A DNA stretch of 64,000 nucleotides from CAYRDK01 sp043819345 (GCA_043819345.1 JBDREX010000044.1:1-64000); one strand, 5' to 3'; positions 1 through 8,931 are shown, counted from the first letter of the stretch. The notes: generated by a model not told the origin, from the letters alone. A program made the numbers and translations.

Positions 1-2
1 CC

Positions 3-118
3 CGAAGCTTAATGAGAAATTGTCACGTAGATGAGAATTTCTCATTGATGAAGCAAGGGGCCTTACAATGTTAATCCTAGCGGCTACTGAGAAAAATTTC
101 GTCAGGAATTTTTCCAGT
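3..118. repeat. Tandem pair of palindromic repeat units
   Basis: Two units about 75 bp apart, each centred on an inverted repeat. The first has perfect 11-bp arms (AATGAGAAATT at 11-21, AATTTCTCATT at 36-46). The second has arms at 86-98 and 107-118 with one bulged base. Each palindrome is preceded by GAAGC/GCGGC-type sequence, and the first is followed by GATGAAGCAAGGGGCCTTACA and then ATGTTAA. The same arrangement recurs near 16386-16465. No gene is seen here. Function unknown; it looks like a small non-coding palindromic element. Confidence 0.55.
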
Positions 119-167
119 GTTTAGACGCCAGGGTTAACAGCTTACTAACTATAATTAAAATGATATC

Positions 168-188
168 GGACAAGGCTTAGCCTTGTCC
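168..188. terminator. Hairpin downstream of the dCMP deaminase gene
   Basis: GGACAAGGC and GCCTTGTCC form perfect 9-bp arms around a 3-nt loop, 48 bp past the last stop codon of the minus-strand nucleotide operon. The position suits a terminator, but no tight U-run follows on the minus strand (a short T-rich stretch comes about 6 nt later), so it may instead be another palindromic repeat. Confidence 0.3.
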
Positions 189-235
189 CTGCCTGTATTT
201 ACTTTGACTCTCTGTCACTTGAACTCTTTGACACT

Positions 236-715
236 CTATACGCGGCGTACCTTAATCCGCGCTTCTTTTAAAAATTCCAAAGCCATCGGATCCGGATAAA
301 GGCCTGACATGACAACTTCCCTGATCCCTGCGTTAATAATCATTTTTGTGCAAATCAGACAAGGTTGATTGGTGACATACATAACACTGTCTTTTAAAGA
401 AACACCGTGCAAAGATGCCTGCAATAAGACATTTTGCTCAGCGTGAAGGCCGCGGCAAAGTTCATGCCTCTGCCCTGAAGGGACATTCATTTTTTCACGC
501 AAACACCCGACTTGCGCGCAATGACGGATACCGGACGGCGTTCCATTATAGCCCGTCGCCAATATGCGCCTATCTTTAACAACCAAAGCGCCAACTTTAC
601 GCCTCAAACACGTAGAACGCTTAGCAACCAAAGAAGCAATTTCTAAAAAATATTCATCCCAGCTGGGACGCTGATCTTTTTTGGCCAACTTAACATTCTT
701 TTTGTTTTTAGCCAT
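236..715 (-). CDS. Deoxycytidylate (dCMP) deaminase, ComEB family
   Basis: Zinc-dependent deaminase converting dCMP to dUMP, the substrate of thymidylate synthase (ThyX is encoded at 16495-17232). The zinc site is visible as HAEQN followed by PCLICTKM (HAE...PCxxC), and the substrate loop as GYNGTPSG. About 159 aa, normal for the family. I start it at the ATG at 715 (MAKNKK), which has AAGGAG close upstream; a longer reading to 787 would run into glyA and lacks such a site. It is the last gene of the purine/one-carbon block, 10 bp after glyA. A glyA-dCMP deaminase neighbourhood is common in bacteria. Confidence 0.93.
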   Translation of the reverse strand: MAKNKKNVKLAKKDQRPSWDEYFLEIASLVAKRSTCLRRKVGALVVKDRRILATGYNGTPSGIRHCAQVGCLREKMNVPSGQRHELCRGLHAEQNVLLQASLHGVSLKDSVMYVTNQPCLICTKMIINAGIREVVMSGLYPDPMALEFLKEARIKVRRV

Positions 716-725
716 ACTTCTCCTT

Positions 726-1997
726 TTAAATCTTATACTGCTTCCAAAGCGATTTATATAACGGATACTTTTTGACCAGCCCCTCAACTTTACGGCGAGA
801 TGCAGCTAAAACCGACTCATCGCCACGTGAAGCTACCACATCAAAAATAATATTGGCGATCTGGCGCATCTGAGGTACACCCATACCACGTGTCGTTACC
901 GCAGGGGTTCCCAATCTTAAGCCGCTTGTCACAAAGGGGCTCTTTTTATCAAAAGGAATAAGATTTTTGTTCACCGTAATCCTGGCGCGATCCAATAAAG
1001 CAGCCGCCTCTTTGCCCGACATTTCCCGTAACGCTAAATCCACCAACATAAGGTGAGTATCTGTACCACCTGAAACAATGCGCAATCCCTTTTTTTCTAA
1101 TTCACTCGCAAGCGCTTTAGCATTCGCAAGAATTTTCTTCTGATAACTTTTAAAACTCGGAGCAAGCGCCTCTTTTAAAGCTACAGCTTTAGCCGCGATA
1201 ACATGCATTAAAGGCCCACCCTGAATCCCAGGAAAAACAACACTGTCAATTTTTTTACCAAATTCTGCGCGGCACAAAATCATCCCTCCACGAGGGCCGC
1301 GCAACGTTTTATGTGTTGTTGTCGTTACAAATTCCGCGTAGGGCACAGGCGACGGATGAAGGCCTGCTGCCACTAAACCCGCAATGTGCGCCATATCCAC
1401 AAAAAGATACGCACCAACAGAATCCGCAATTTCACGAAACTTTTTAAAATCAATAATCCGTGGATACGCAGAAGCTCCGGCTAAAATCAGCTTGGGCCGG
1501 TATCTTTTAGCCAAATCAGCAACCTCATCATAATCAATCATTTCTGTTTTTGGGCTGACGCCATAAGAAACAATTTTATAAAATTGTCCGGAAAAATTTT
1601 GAGCTAAACCATGTGACAAATGCCCGCCACAAGCTAAATCCATAGCCAAAACCGTATCTCCTAAATTTAAAGCGGCAAAATAAACAGCCATATTCGCCTG
1701 TGTTCCGGAATGAGGCTGAACATTCACATATTCAGCACCAAAAAGTTTTTTCGCCCTCTCTTTTGCTAACGTTTCCGCCTCATCCACATATTCACATCCA
1801 CCATACCACCTGGCATGCGGATACCCCTCAGCATACTTATTCGTTAACACAGACCCCTGAGCTTCCAAAACAGCCGTTGATGTAAAATTTTCACTGGCAA
1901 TCAATTCAATATTACGATGCTGGCGCGATAGTTCCTGGCTAATAGCTTTATAAATTTCAGAATCCACTTTTTTTAAAGAATTCAGATTCATCTGCAT
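726..1997 (-). CDS. glyA: Serine hydroxymethyltransferase
   Basis: PLP enzyme interconverting serine + THF and glycine + 5,10-methylene-THF in the cytosol. About 420 aa, standard length. The PLP-lysine motif TTTTHKTLRGPRGG and the N-terminal ELIASENF (as IELIASENFTS) are intact. Two in-frame ATGs are possible, at 1997 and 1991. The second overlaps the rpiB stop as ATGA, suggesting translational coupling. It supplies methylene-THF for ThyX and, after oxidation, formyl-THF for purine synthesis, and links to the gcv operon at 17.4 kb. Confidence 0.97.
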   Translation of the reverse strand: MQMNLNSLKKVDSEIYKAISQELSRQHRNIELIASENFTSTAVLEAQGSVLTNKYAEGYPHARWYGGCEYVDEAETLAKERAKKLFGAEYVNVQPHSGTQANMAVYFAALNLGDTVLAMDLACGGHLSHGLAQNFSGQFYKIVSYGVSPKTEMIDYDEVADLAKRYRPKLILAGASAYPRIIDFKKFREIADSVGAYLFVDMAHIAGLVAAGLHPSPVPYAEFVTTTTHKTLRGPRGGMILCRAEFGKKIDSVVFPGIQGGPLMHVIAAKAVALKEALAPSFKSYQKKILANAKALASELEKKGLRIVSGGTDTHLMLVDLALREMSGKEAAALLDRARITVNKNLIPFDKKSPFVTSGLRLGTPAVTTRGMGVPQMRQIANIIFDVVASRGDESVLAASRRKVEGLVKKYPLYKSLWKQYKI

Positions 1998-2443
1998 TTT
2001 TTCTCAATCCTTTCTATCTTTTTAATTCTTCTTAGGTGCCTGCCCCCTTCAAAAGAAGTCTTAAGCCAGGCCGCAACAATTTTTTTTGCCATGTCCGCCT
2101 TAATAAATGAAGCCCCTAGTACGAGCACATTGGCATCATTATGTTGACGGGAAAGCTTGGCAGCTTTCATATTATAACAAAGCGCGGCGCGCACACCTGA
2201 CACCTTGTTAGCCACAATGCTATTGCCAATTCCGCTCTTACAAATCAGAATACCCGCGTCCGCCTTGTGCTTGGAAACGGCGCAAGCCGCCTTGTATGCG
2301 GTATCCGGATAATCCATCGACTCATCAGAATAAGCACCACAGTCTAAAATATCATAACCAGTCTTGCGCAAAAAAACAGCCACTTTTTCCTTAAGCTCAA
2401 ATCCACCATGATCACAACCTAAAGCAATTTTTTTTATATTCAT
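1988..2443 (-). CDS. rpiB: Ribose-5-phosphate isomerase B
   Basis: Interconverts ribose 5-phosphate and ribulose 5-phosphate; it feeds PRPP for the adjacent purine genes. 151 aa, typical of RpiB/LacAB. The family start GCDHGGFELK, the active-site loop ICKSGIGNSI (usual form CGTGIG) and the HNDANVL motif are present. The start overlaps the previous stop by 4 bp (ATGA) and its own stop overlaps glyA. The order TsaC, phosphatase, RpiB, GlyA parallels the ywlC-ywlE-ywlF-glyA cluster known from Bacillus. Confidence 0.94.
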   Translation of the reverse strand: MNIKKIALGCDHGGFELKEKVAVFLRKTGYDILDCGAYSDESMDYPDTAYKAACAVSKHKADAGILICKSGIGNSIVANKVSGVRAALCYNMKAAKLSRQHNDANVLVLGASFIKADMAKKIVAAWLKTSFEGGRHLRRIKKIERIEKKCR

Positions 2444-3495
2444 AATAAAGGGCTCACATTTTCAATTAATTCTCTAATTTTTTCGAAAGTTCTCCAATAA
2501 AACTCTTCTGACTTTCCAATCGGATCAGACACTTCCGATTCAGGGGTTTGAAACCCCGCGAATTCACCTAAGACATGTACCCGCTTATGCGCCTCAGGAA
2601 ACTGGCGTAAAACATCCTGCTTATGAAATCGTTCCATCGTAAGAATTAGATCCGCCTTTTTAACCATCTCCTCGTTGATCCTCTGCGCGTGATGCGAACC
2701 AGCATCAAGCCCTATGCCACCAACGAGCTTTTGTGTTTCTCGTGTAGGCGCAATCCCTAAAAAAGCGAATGTTCCGGCAGAAATAGCCTCTACATCCTGG
2801 CGATGAAGATCAAACATCTTCCTTCTCAACAAGTACTCTGCCATCACTGAACGGCAAGAATTTCCCGTACAAACAAATAGAATCGTCTTTTTAACAGCTA
2901 CTTTTAAAACATCTTCTGTTTTTAAAAAACCTTCTCGTAAAACCCTGAAAGGTAAAGATCGCGCGTCAATCACAGTTGACTCCATCCCTAATTCCACCGG
3001 CCCTGCGTCAATAATCATATCCACAAGGCCATCTAATTCTTTAAAAGCTGCCAGTGCATCTTTTGGTGGCTGATGCCCCGAAAGATTCGCTGATGGCGCG
3101 ATGACCGGAAAATCAACTTTAGCAAGCAGGTCTAAAGCGACCGCATTCTTCGGCATACGCAAACCAACTGATTTGCCATCAGGCGCTTTTAAAACAACCG
3201 TTAAGGGGCCCGGCCAAAACCAGTCCATCACCTTGTAAGCCCGCGGCAAAACATCAACCGCGTATTTTTCAACATCTTCCTGGCGGCTTATATGAATCGT
3301 AAACTGCTTATCCTGGCGGTCATTTTTAATCCTGCGCAGTTTTTCCATAGCCGCGGCATTTAAAAGGTTAGCCGCGATCCCGTAAACAGTCTCCGTCGGA
3401 AAAACAACCAATCCGCCGTTTTCAAGAATACTCACAGCCTCTTTAATCAGGCTATGATCAATGTCAGAAGGATTAACCTTGATAATCTTAGGCAT
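2440..3495 (-). CDS. TsaC/Sua5 threonylcarbamoyl-AMP synthase fused to a low-MW protein-tyrosine phosphatase
   Basis: A 351-aa two-domain protein. Residues ~1-200 are a YrdC/Sua5 domain that makes threonylcarbamoyl-AMP for tRNA t6A: FPTETVYGIAAN, the KNDRQDK stretch and APSANLSGH are seen. Residues ~205-345 are a low-molecular-weight PTPase/arsenate-reductase fold with the P-loop VCTGNSCRS (CX5R) and the general-acid loop SDPIGKS near the end. In Bacillus these are the neighbouring separate genes ywlC and ywlE next to ywlF (rpiB) and glyA; here they are one polypeptide in the same order. No stop or frameshift lies between the domains. Confidence 0.9.
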   Translation of the reverse strand: MPKIIKVNPSDIDHSLIKEAVSILENGGLVVFPTETVYGIAANLLNAAAMEKLRRIKNDRQDKQFTIHISRQEDVEKYAVDVLPRAYKVMDWFWPGPLTVVLKAPDGKSVGLRMPKNAVALDLLAKVDFPVIAPSANLSGHQPPKDALAAFKELDGLVDMIIDAGPVELGMESTVIDARSLPFRVLREGFLKTEDVLKVAVKKTILFVCTGNSCRSVMAEYLLRRKMFDLHRQDVEAISAGTFAFLGIAPTRETQKLVGGIGLDAGSHHAQRINEEMVKKADLILTMERFHKQDVLRQFPEAHKRVHVLGEFAGFQTPESEVSDPIGKSEEFYWRTFEKIRELIENVSPLL

Positions 3496-3498
3496 CGT

Positions 3499-3987
3499 TT
3501 AATATTTTATTTTTATCGCACGAACTTTTTTTGCCTGCGCACCCCTAAAAGAACAAATCTTTTTAGCCGCATCTTTTGAATCTAAGGCCAATATTGAAAG
3601 AGCAAATAAAGCAGCATTTTTTGCTCCAGCTTCTCCAATAGCGAATGTCGCAACCGGAATACCCGCTGGCATCTGGACAGTTGATAACAAAGAATCCAAC
3701 CCCTTAAGGCTCTTTGTTTCAATTGGCACACCTAAAACCGGCCGCATAGTATGTGAAGCAACAACTCCTGCCAACGCTGCTGCCCCACCAGCACCGGCGA
3801 TAAAAACCTGTGTACCCGCCTCCTCCATTGCAACAACGAAAGCTTCTAAATCTTTCGGCGTCCTGTGCGCCGATAAAACTTTAGCAACAAAAGAAACACC
3901 AAAATCTTTCAAAATATCGATAGCGCCCTGCATCGTTTCTAAATCAGAAATACTGCCCATCACCACCGCGACCTGTACATTTTTCAT
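3499..3987 (-). CDS. purE: N5-carboxyaminoimidazole ribonucleotide mutase (PurE)
   Basis: Purine pathway enzyme moving the carboxyl group onto AIR. 162 aa, one PurE domain. The substrate loop MGSISDLETM and the catalytic His motif SAHRTP mark a class I enzyme. The usual second motif AAHLPG reads AAALAG here, losing a conserved His and Pro. Class I PurE normally works with PurK, which is not in the window. It lies 3 bp before the TsaC fusion and 33 bp after purD. Confidence 0.92.
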   Translation of the reverse strand: MKNVQVAVVMGSISDLETMQGAIDILKDFGVSFVAKVLSAHRTPKDLEAFVVAMEEAGTQVFIAGAGGAAALAGVVASHTMRPVLGVPIETKSLKGLDSLLSTVQMPAGIPVATFAIGEAGAKNAALFALSILALDSKDAAKKICSFRGAQAKKVRAIKIKY

Positions 3988-4020
3988 ATCTACCTCGATA
4001 TTATTGTATCTATATTCTTA

Positions 4021-5307
4021 TTATCTTATATTTTGCGCTTTCAGCGCCCGCCATCCGATATCGCGGCGGTAAAACATCTTATCAAAACGGATCTTCCCAA
4101 CAGCATCGTAAACCAAATGAAGCGCCTTTGTCAAATCAGAACCTAAAGCCACCACACCTAACACACGCCCTCCGGCTGTTTCATAGAAATCCGAATCGGC
4201 AGCCTTCTTTGTGCCGGCGTGAAAAACAACAACATCTTTCATCAAGCAGGCGTCTTTTAAACCTGAAATCTTTTTCCCTTTTTCATAGGAACCAGGATAG
4301 CCGCCGGAAGCCAAAACAACACAAACGGAAGGCCCTTTTTTCCATTGAAGCTGAGGCGGATTTGTGCCGGAAATAGTCCACATCATCGCTTCACTTAAAT
4401 CTGACGTGAGCCTGGGTAAAACCGCTTGTGTTTCAGGATCACCGAATCTGACATTAAACTCCAAAACGTACGGCCCTTGCGAAGTCATCATAATACCCGC
4501 ATACAAAACCCCTTTATAAACAATGCCTTCTTTGGACAAACCATCAATCATAGGATTAATAATTTTATCCATAATAAGGCCCATAACATCATCCGTAATA
4601 ATCTCCGCCGGTGAATAAGCCCCCATACCTCCGGTATTAGGCCCCTGGTCACCATCGCAAGCCCTCTTATGATCCTGGCTTGAAACAAGCGGAATCACTT
4701 TTTTCCCATCGGTCAACACCAAAATAGATGCCTCTTCGCCTTCTAAACATTTCTCGACAACAACCTCGCAAGAGGCATTACCAAAAATTTTCTCAACAAA
4801 CATCTGCTTTGCAGCTACCTCAACCGAATCCTGTGTGCGGCAAATAACAACTCCCTTGCCAGCCGCAAGGCCATCTGCTTTTAAAACTACCGGAAGGCCC
4901 AGGCGCGCAACAGCCTTATCAATATCCTCTTTAGTTTTGCAAACAAAAAATTCCGCGGTCGGCACTCCATATTTTCGCATAATCTCTTTAGCAAAAGCTT
5001 TGCTTCCTTCAAGCCGGGCGGCTTTTTTTGAAGGGCCAAAAATCTTAAGGCCTGCCTCCTGAAATCTATCAACGATGCCATTAACCAGCGGCACTTCAGG
5101 GCCAACAACAGTCAAATCAATCTTTTCTTCTTTGGCAAAAGAAAGCAATCCATCCAAATCATGAGCTTCTATCGCAAGGCACTGTGCTGATTGCGCGATA
5201 CCAGCATTACCAGGGGCACAATAAACTTTTTTTACCTTTTCCTCTTGCGCCAACTTCCACACAAGCGCATGCTCTCTACCACCAGAACCGATCACTAATA
5301 TCTTCAT
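4021..5307 (-). CDS. purD: Phosphoribosylamine-glycine ligase (GAR synthetase)
   Basis: ATP-grasp ligase joining phosphoribosylamine to glycine, the second step of purine synthesis. 428 aa, full length. The N-terminal MKILVIGSGGREHALVWK, the ATP-grasp segment LKADGLAAGKGV and the family signature RFGDPETQAVLPRL are seen. It sits between purM and purE on the minus strand with short gaps and is probably in the same transcript. Its glycine substrate connects the operon to GlyA and the glycine cleavage genes. Confidence 0.97.
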   Translation of the reverse strand: MKILVIGSGGREHALVWKLAQEEKVKKVYCAPGNAGIAQSAQCLAIEAHDLDGLLSFAKEEKIDLTVVGPEVPLVNGIVDRFQEAGLKIFGPSKKAARLEGSKAFAKEIMRKYGVPTAEFFVCKTKEDIDKAVARLGLPVVLKADGLAAGKGVVICRTQDSVEVAAKQMFVEKIFGNASCEVVVEKCLEGEEASILVLTDGKKVIPLVSSQDHKRACDGDQGPNTGGMGAYSPAEIITDDVMGLIMDKIINPMIDGLSKEGIVYKGVLYAGIMMTSQGPYVLEFNVRFGDPETQAVLPRLTSDLSEAMMWTISGTNPPQLQWKKGPSVCVVLASGGYPGSYEKGKKISGLKDACLMKDVVVFHAGTKKAADSDFYETAGGRVLGVVALGSDLTKALHLVYDAVGKIRFDKMFYRRDIGWRALKAQNIR

Positions 5308-5378
5308 AACTGAAGTTCCCTAACCTTCTATTTCTAAACCTATTATTATCCTTAAAATGAAAATCCCGCGTAAGCGGA

Positions 5379-6389
5379 TTAAACAACCGTCACGCTACCA
5401 ACACCACTGACGATCTCACCAATTAAATAACTTTTTACGCCATACCTGGAAAATGCCCGGACCACATCCATTTTTATTTTATCCTTAACCACAAGAATCA
5501 TGCCTATACCCATATTAAAAGTCCTGAACATCTCCTTGTCATTCATTTTGCCTCTCTGTTGAATTTCAGAAAATATCTCAGGTGCTACCCAGGCATTTTT
5601 GTAAATAATCATCGTCATGTGCGCAGGCACGACCCTTAAAGCCTTCTCATAAAAGCCTCCTCCGGTAATATGCGCGATGGCTTTAATATTACAATTCTTT
5701 GCATTAAATTGAGCCAGCCCTTTTAAAACCGGCTTGACATAAATACGCGTTGGCGTCAGCAATTCAGACGCACGCGATTTAAGCTCAACAACAGAAAAAA
5801 CTTTGCGCACCAGAGAAAATCCATTAGAATGCAGCCCGCTTGAAGAAAGGCCAATCACCGCATCCCCCATCCCAACACGCTTAGCACCTAAAACTTTACT
5901 ACGATCCATGATGCCAACACAAAAACCAGCCAAATCATAATCTCCAGGTTTATACATCCCCGGCATCTCAGCAGTCTCACCCCCAACCAAGAGACAATCC
6001 GCCTCTCGGCATCCTGCTATCACTCCCTTAACAACATCTTTTAAAACAGGAGGCTTAACTTTTCCGGTAGCAATATAATCCAGAAAAAATAATGGTTTAG
6101 CGCCCGTGCAAAGAACATCATTAACACTCATGGCAACCAGGTCTATCCCCACCGTATCATGAATACCAGAGGCGATTGCAATTTTAAGTTTTGTCCCAAC
6201 CCCATCACAAGAAGAAACCAGCATCGGATTTTTATGTTTGGCCCCAGCCAAGTCATAACAGGCACCGAAACCACCAATGCTCGCCTGCGATTGAGCGCCT
6301 AATCCACTGTGAACAAGCTCTTTAATACTTTCAACAAAAGCTCCTGCTTTAACCGTATCTACCCCTGCCCTCTTATAGCTTAAGCCCAT
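5379..6389 (-). CDS. purM: Phosphoribosylformylglycinamidine cyclo-ligase (AIR synthetase)
   Basis: Makes aminoimidazole ribonucleotide from FGAM with ATP. About 336 aa. N-terminal GACYDLAG-type region, VGGETAEMPGMY and ITGGGFYEKALR match the PurM family. The ATG at 6389 follows AAGGTG closely; a GTG at 6395 is the alternative. The 162-bp gap up to purF is AT-rich and holds nothing I can recognise. Confidence 0.96.
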   Translation of the reverse strand: MGLSYKRAGVDTVKAGAFVESIKELVHSGLGAQSQASIGGFGACYDLAGAKHKNPMLVSSCDGVGTKLKIAIASGIHDTVGIDLVAMSVNDVLCTGAKPLFFLDYIATGKVKPPVLKDVVKGVIAGCREADCLLVGGETAEMPGMYKPGDYDLAGFCVGIMDRSKVLGAKRVGMGDAVIGLSSSGLHSNGFSLVRKVFSVVELKSRASELLTPTRIYVKPVLKGLAQFNAKNCNIKAIAHITGGGFYEKALRVVPAHMTMIIYKNAWVAPEIFSEIQQRGKMNDKEMFRTFNMGIGMILVVKDKIKMDVVRAFSRYGVKSYLIGEIVSGVGSVTVV

Positions 6390-6558
6390 AAACACCTTCT
6401 TCTTTTAGTAGTCAAAAACATGGTCAAAATCCGAACATCAAAACACGAAAAAATTTTCAAATAATCTAAATTCACATAATAAAAATTAAAATATTAAAAC
6501 TTGTTTCGAATTTCAAGATTCCTATTTCATTTAGTGCATTCTTCTGTATCTTGTATCA

Positions 6559-7980
6559 TTAAGCACGGCAATTTTTTTCCAGGCAATGTTTATCCACGCA
6601 GGAACATCTCATGGCATATTCACCATTAAAACAAGCCGCGCAATATTTATTTTTATCAAACTTTACTGATTCAAATAAGCCCTCTAAGCTTACATACCCC
6701 AAGCTATCCACGCCCAGGTACTTCGCTTCCTCAGAAAGTGAAAAACGATTGGCTATCAATTCATCCCGCGATGGAAAATCAATGCCATAAAAACAAGGAA
6801 ACTTGTGCGGAGGGCAAGATATCCTCATGTGAACCTCTTTAGCTCCAGCCGCACGAAAATTTTTAACCCTAATCCGTGATGTTGTCCCGCGCACAATAGA
6901 ATCATCAACAATCACGACGCGTTTACCACGCACAACATCGCGTAAAATATTTAATTTTACCCGAACCCCCAAATCACGAATTTTCTGATGTGGCTGAATA
7001 AAGGTCCTACCGACATAATGGTTACGGATAACCCCTAAATCCAGCGCGATACCACTGGCCATACTAAACCCTAAAGCAGCCGAAGTCCCGGAATCCGGCA
7101 TCGCCACCACCAAATCAGCCTCAACCGGATGCTGGCGTGCTAAAATTTCACCAAGCTTGCGGCGCACCAAATGCACTGTCTCACCAAAAACCACAGAGTC
7201 AGGCCTTGCAAAATAAATATGTTCAAAAATACAAAAAGCGCTGCTCCTCTTTTTCGCAGAAAACCGAAACGACTTAAGGCCCTTTTTATCAATAACAACA
7301 ATTTCCCCTGGCTCAACCTCTCTGATAAATTTTGCCTCAATCAGATCAAAAGCGCATGTCTCTGAAGCCAGGCAATAACTATTATCTTTTTTTCCTAAAC
7401 ATAAAGGCCGCACACCCAAAGGATCACGCGCGCCGATTAATTTGTCTTCCGTCAGTAAAACAAGCGAATAAGCCCCTTTAATCTTTTTTAAAGCACTCAT
7501 CAACCGGCTTACTACATCTTTTGACTTTGAGCGCGCCATCAAATGCACAATCACTTCGCTATCACATGTTGTTTGAAATATAGAGCCCGATTTTTCCAGT
7601 GATTTCTTTAAGGTGTGGCTATTAATGAGATTACCATTATGCGCGATAGCCAGAGAATTCCCTAAATAATCCACAAACAAAGGTTGAGCATTTTTAACAA
7701 GACTGGATCCAGTCGTTGAATAACGCACATGCCCGATACCACGGCCGCCTTTTAGACTTTTTAAAGCCGCTTCGTCAAAAACATCAGCTACTAATCCCAT
7801 ATCCTTATGGATAAACAACTCTTGCGCATCACTGGTCACAATACCGCAAGACTCTTCTCCTCTATGCTGCAGCGCGTAAAGCCCAAGATAAATCAAGTAG
7901 CTTGCTTCCGGAGAACCAAATATACCAAAAAGCCCGCAATGATCTTTTGGTGTTTCTACCTCGTGACGATTATCTACCAT
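6559..7980 (-). CDS. purF: Amidophosphoribosyltransferase, Fe-S type
   Basis: First committed enzyme of purine synthesis: PRPP + glutamine to phosphoribosylamine. About 473 aa. Cys in HCGLFGIFG follows an 11-15 residue propeptide as in the Bacillus enzyme, where it is exposed by self-cleavage to form the Ntn glutaminase. PRPP loop VIVDDSIVRGTT is intact. Cysteines in AFCIFEH, FPCFYG and the C-terminal CAAC match the four ligands of the Bacillus-type 4Fe-4S cluster, an oxygen-sensitive regulatory feature. The ATG at 7980 has AAAGG upstream; a TTG at 7989 is less likely. Confidence 0.96.
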   Translation of the reverse strand: MVDNRHEVETPKDHCGLFGIFGSPEASYLIYLGLYALQHRGEESCGIVTSDAQELFIHKDMGLVADVFDEAALKSLKGGRGIGHVRYSTTGSSLVKNAQPLFVDYLGNSLAIAHNGNLINSHTLKKSLEKSGSIFQTTCDSEVIVHLMARSKSKDVVSRLMSALKKIKGAYSLVLLTEDKLIGARDPLGVRPLCLGKKDNSYCLASETCAFDLIEAKFIREVEPGEIVVIDKKGLKSFRFSAKKRSSAFCIFEHIYFARPDSVVFGETVHLVRRKLGEILARQHPVEADLVVAMPDSGTSAALGFSMASGIALDLGVIRNHYVGRTFIQPHQKIRDLGVRVKLNILRDVVRGKRVVIVDDSIVRGTTSRIRVKNFRAAGAKEVHMRISCPPHKFPCFYGIDFPSRDELIANRFSLSEEAKYLGVDSLGYVSLEGLFESVKFDKNKYCAACFNGEYAMRCSCVDKHCLEKNCRA

Positions 7981-8016
7981 AAAAAACAACCTTTCAGATA
8001 GCCATATGACAACTCA

Positions 8017-8811
8017 TCATTTAAAATAATTCACGCCGTTAGAAAAAATAGCAAAACCATCGCCTCTTTCCTTTAAGCCTTCGCGCGTCCAGGAAGGATG
8101 CTGCAGCCCAATCAAATACCGCTCAGGATGCGGCATAAGCCCAAAAATTCTTCCCGTCTCATCACAGATACCTGCAATATTGTCAATGGAACCATTGGGA
8201 TTAACAGAAGCATTATCCAAGTTTCCATTTCTATCGCTATACTGAAAAACGATTTGTCCCTGAGCCCTCATCTTTTCTAAAACATCTTCGCTGGCGGGAA
8301 TAAATTTTCCTTCGGCATGCGCGATGGGCAAATAAATCACCTTCTCAATGCCTTTCGTCCATACGCATTTTCTTTCGCTCTTAGCCTCTTTTCCGCACGG
8401 CTGACTCAAATAAACCCATTTATCCTGAAAAAGCCCGCAATCATTCAAAGATAACGTAGCTTCCTGGCTAAAGTTAATATTGCCAGGCAAGATACCAGCC
8501 CTCACCAAAACCTGAAAACCATTACAAATACCAATAATTAAATTTTTGGCATCAATAAAAGCGCGCACATCATCAAAAAGTTTAAACTTCAATTCGTTAG
8601 CCAGAATTTTTCCGGCGGCAATGTCATCTCCATAAGTAAAACCACCCGACAGAGCCAAAATCTGATAATCTCTCAATTTTTTCGTTTGAGCCACCAATTC
8701 ATTAATATGGACAAACTCTGTAGAAGCACCCGCCGCTTCAAACGCAAATGCCGTCTCTTTATCACAATTAACTCCGGCGGTCTTTAAAATACATACTCTT
8801 GGCTTTGCCAT
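8017..8811 (-). CDS. purQ: FGAM synthase glutaminase subunit PurQ
   Basis: Class I glutamine amidotransferase that feeds ammonia to PurL. The nucleophile elbow GICNGFQVL, HAEGKF and MPHPER are seen. About 264 aa, longer than the ~225-aa Bacillus PurQ. Initiation is at the ATG at 8811 or a GTG at 8814; no strong ribosome-binding site is visible. It works with the PurS-PurL fusion at 9656-12586, from which it is separated by the LOG gene and a repeat. Confidence 0.95.
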   Translation of the reverse strand: MAKPRVCILKTAGVNCDKETAFAFEAAGASTEFVHINELVAQTKKLRDYQILALSGGFTYGDDIAAGKILANELKFKLFDDVRAFIDAKNLIIGICNGFQVLVRAGILPGNINFSQEATLSLNDCGLFQDKWVYLSQPCGKEAKSERKCVWTKGIEKVIYLPIAHAEGKFIPASEDVLEKMRAQGQIVFQYSDRNGNLDNASVNPNGSIDNIAGICDETGRIFGLMPHPERYLIGLQHPSWTREGLKERGDGFAIFSNGVNYFK

Positions 8812-8862
8812 CACGAAACTCGTATTATGTTTGTTGTTAATACTATATCAGCTAATTTACGC

Positions 8863-8914
8863 GTTAACGAATTTGCGAGTTTAACCCGTTAACATACCAA
8901 CCCGAACACTCGCC
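8863..8914 (+). repeat. Intergenic repeat, GTTTAACCC family (copy 1)
   Basis: Between the LOG stop and purQ start lies GCGAGTTTAACCCGTTAAC followed by ATACCAAC. A near-identical block occurs inverted at about 56636-56675, and a diverged one at 23450-23493. No ORF is conserved. It may be a dispersed non-coding repeat; function unknown. Confidence 0.4.
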
Positions 8915-8931
8915 AACAACTTGCCGCCCTA

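Noticed and set aside
1..235. CRISPR array or integron attC site in the left-edge repeats
   Set aside because: Only two diverged units; no spacers of uniform length, no cas genes, and the attC core consensus is not met.
4128..5108. Several ORFs opposite or shifted within purD
   Set aside because: They are shadows of a full-length, motif-complete gene and lack ribosome-binding sites; the same holds for similar ORFs elsewhere, for example inside leuS and rnfB.
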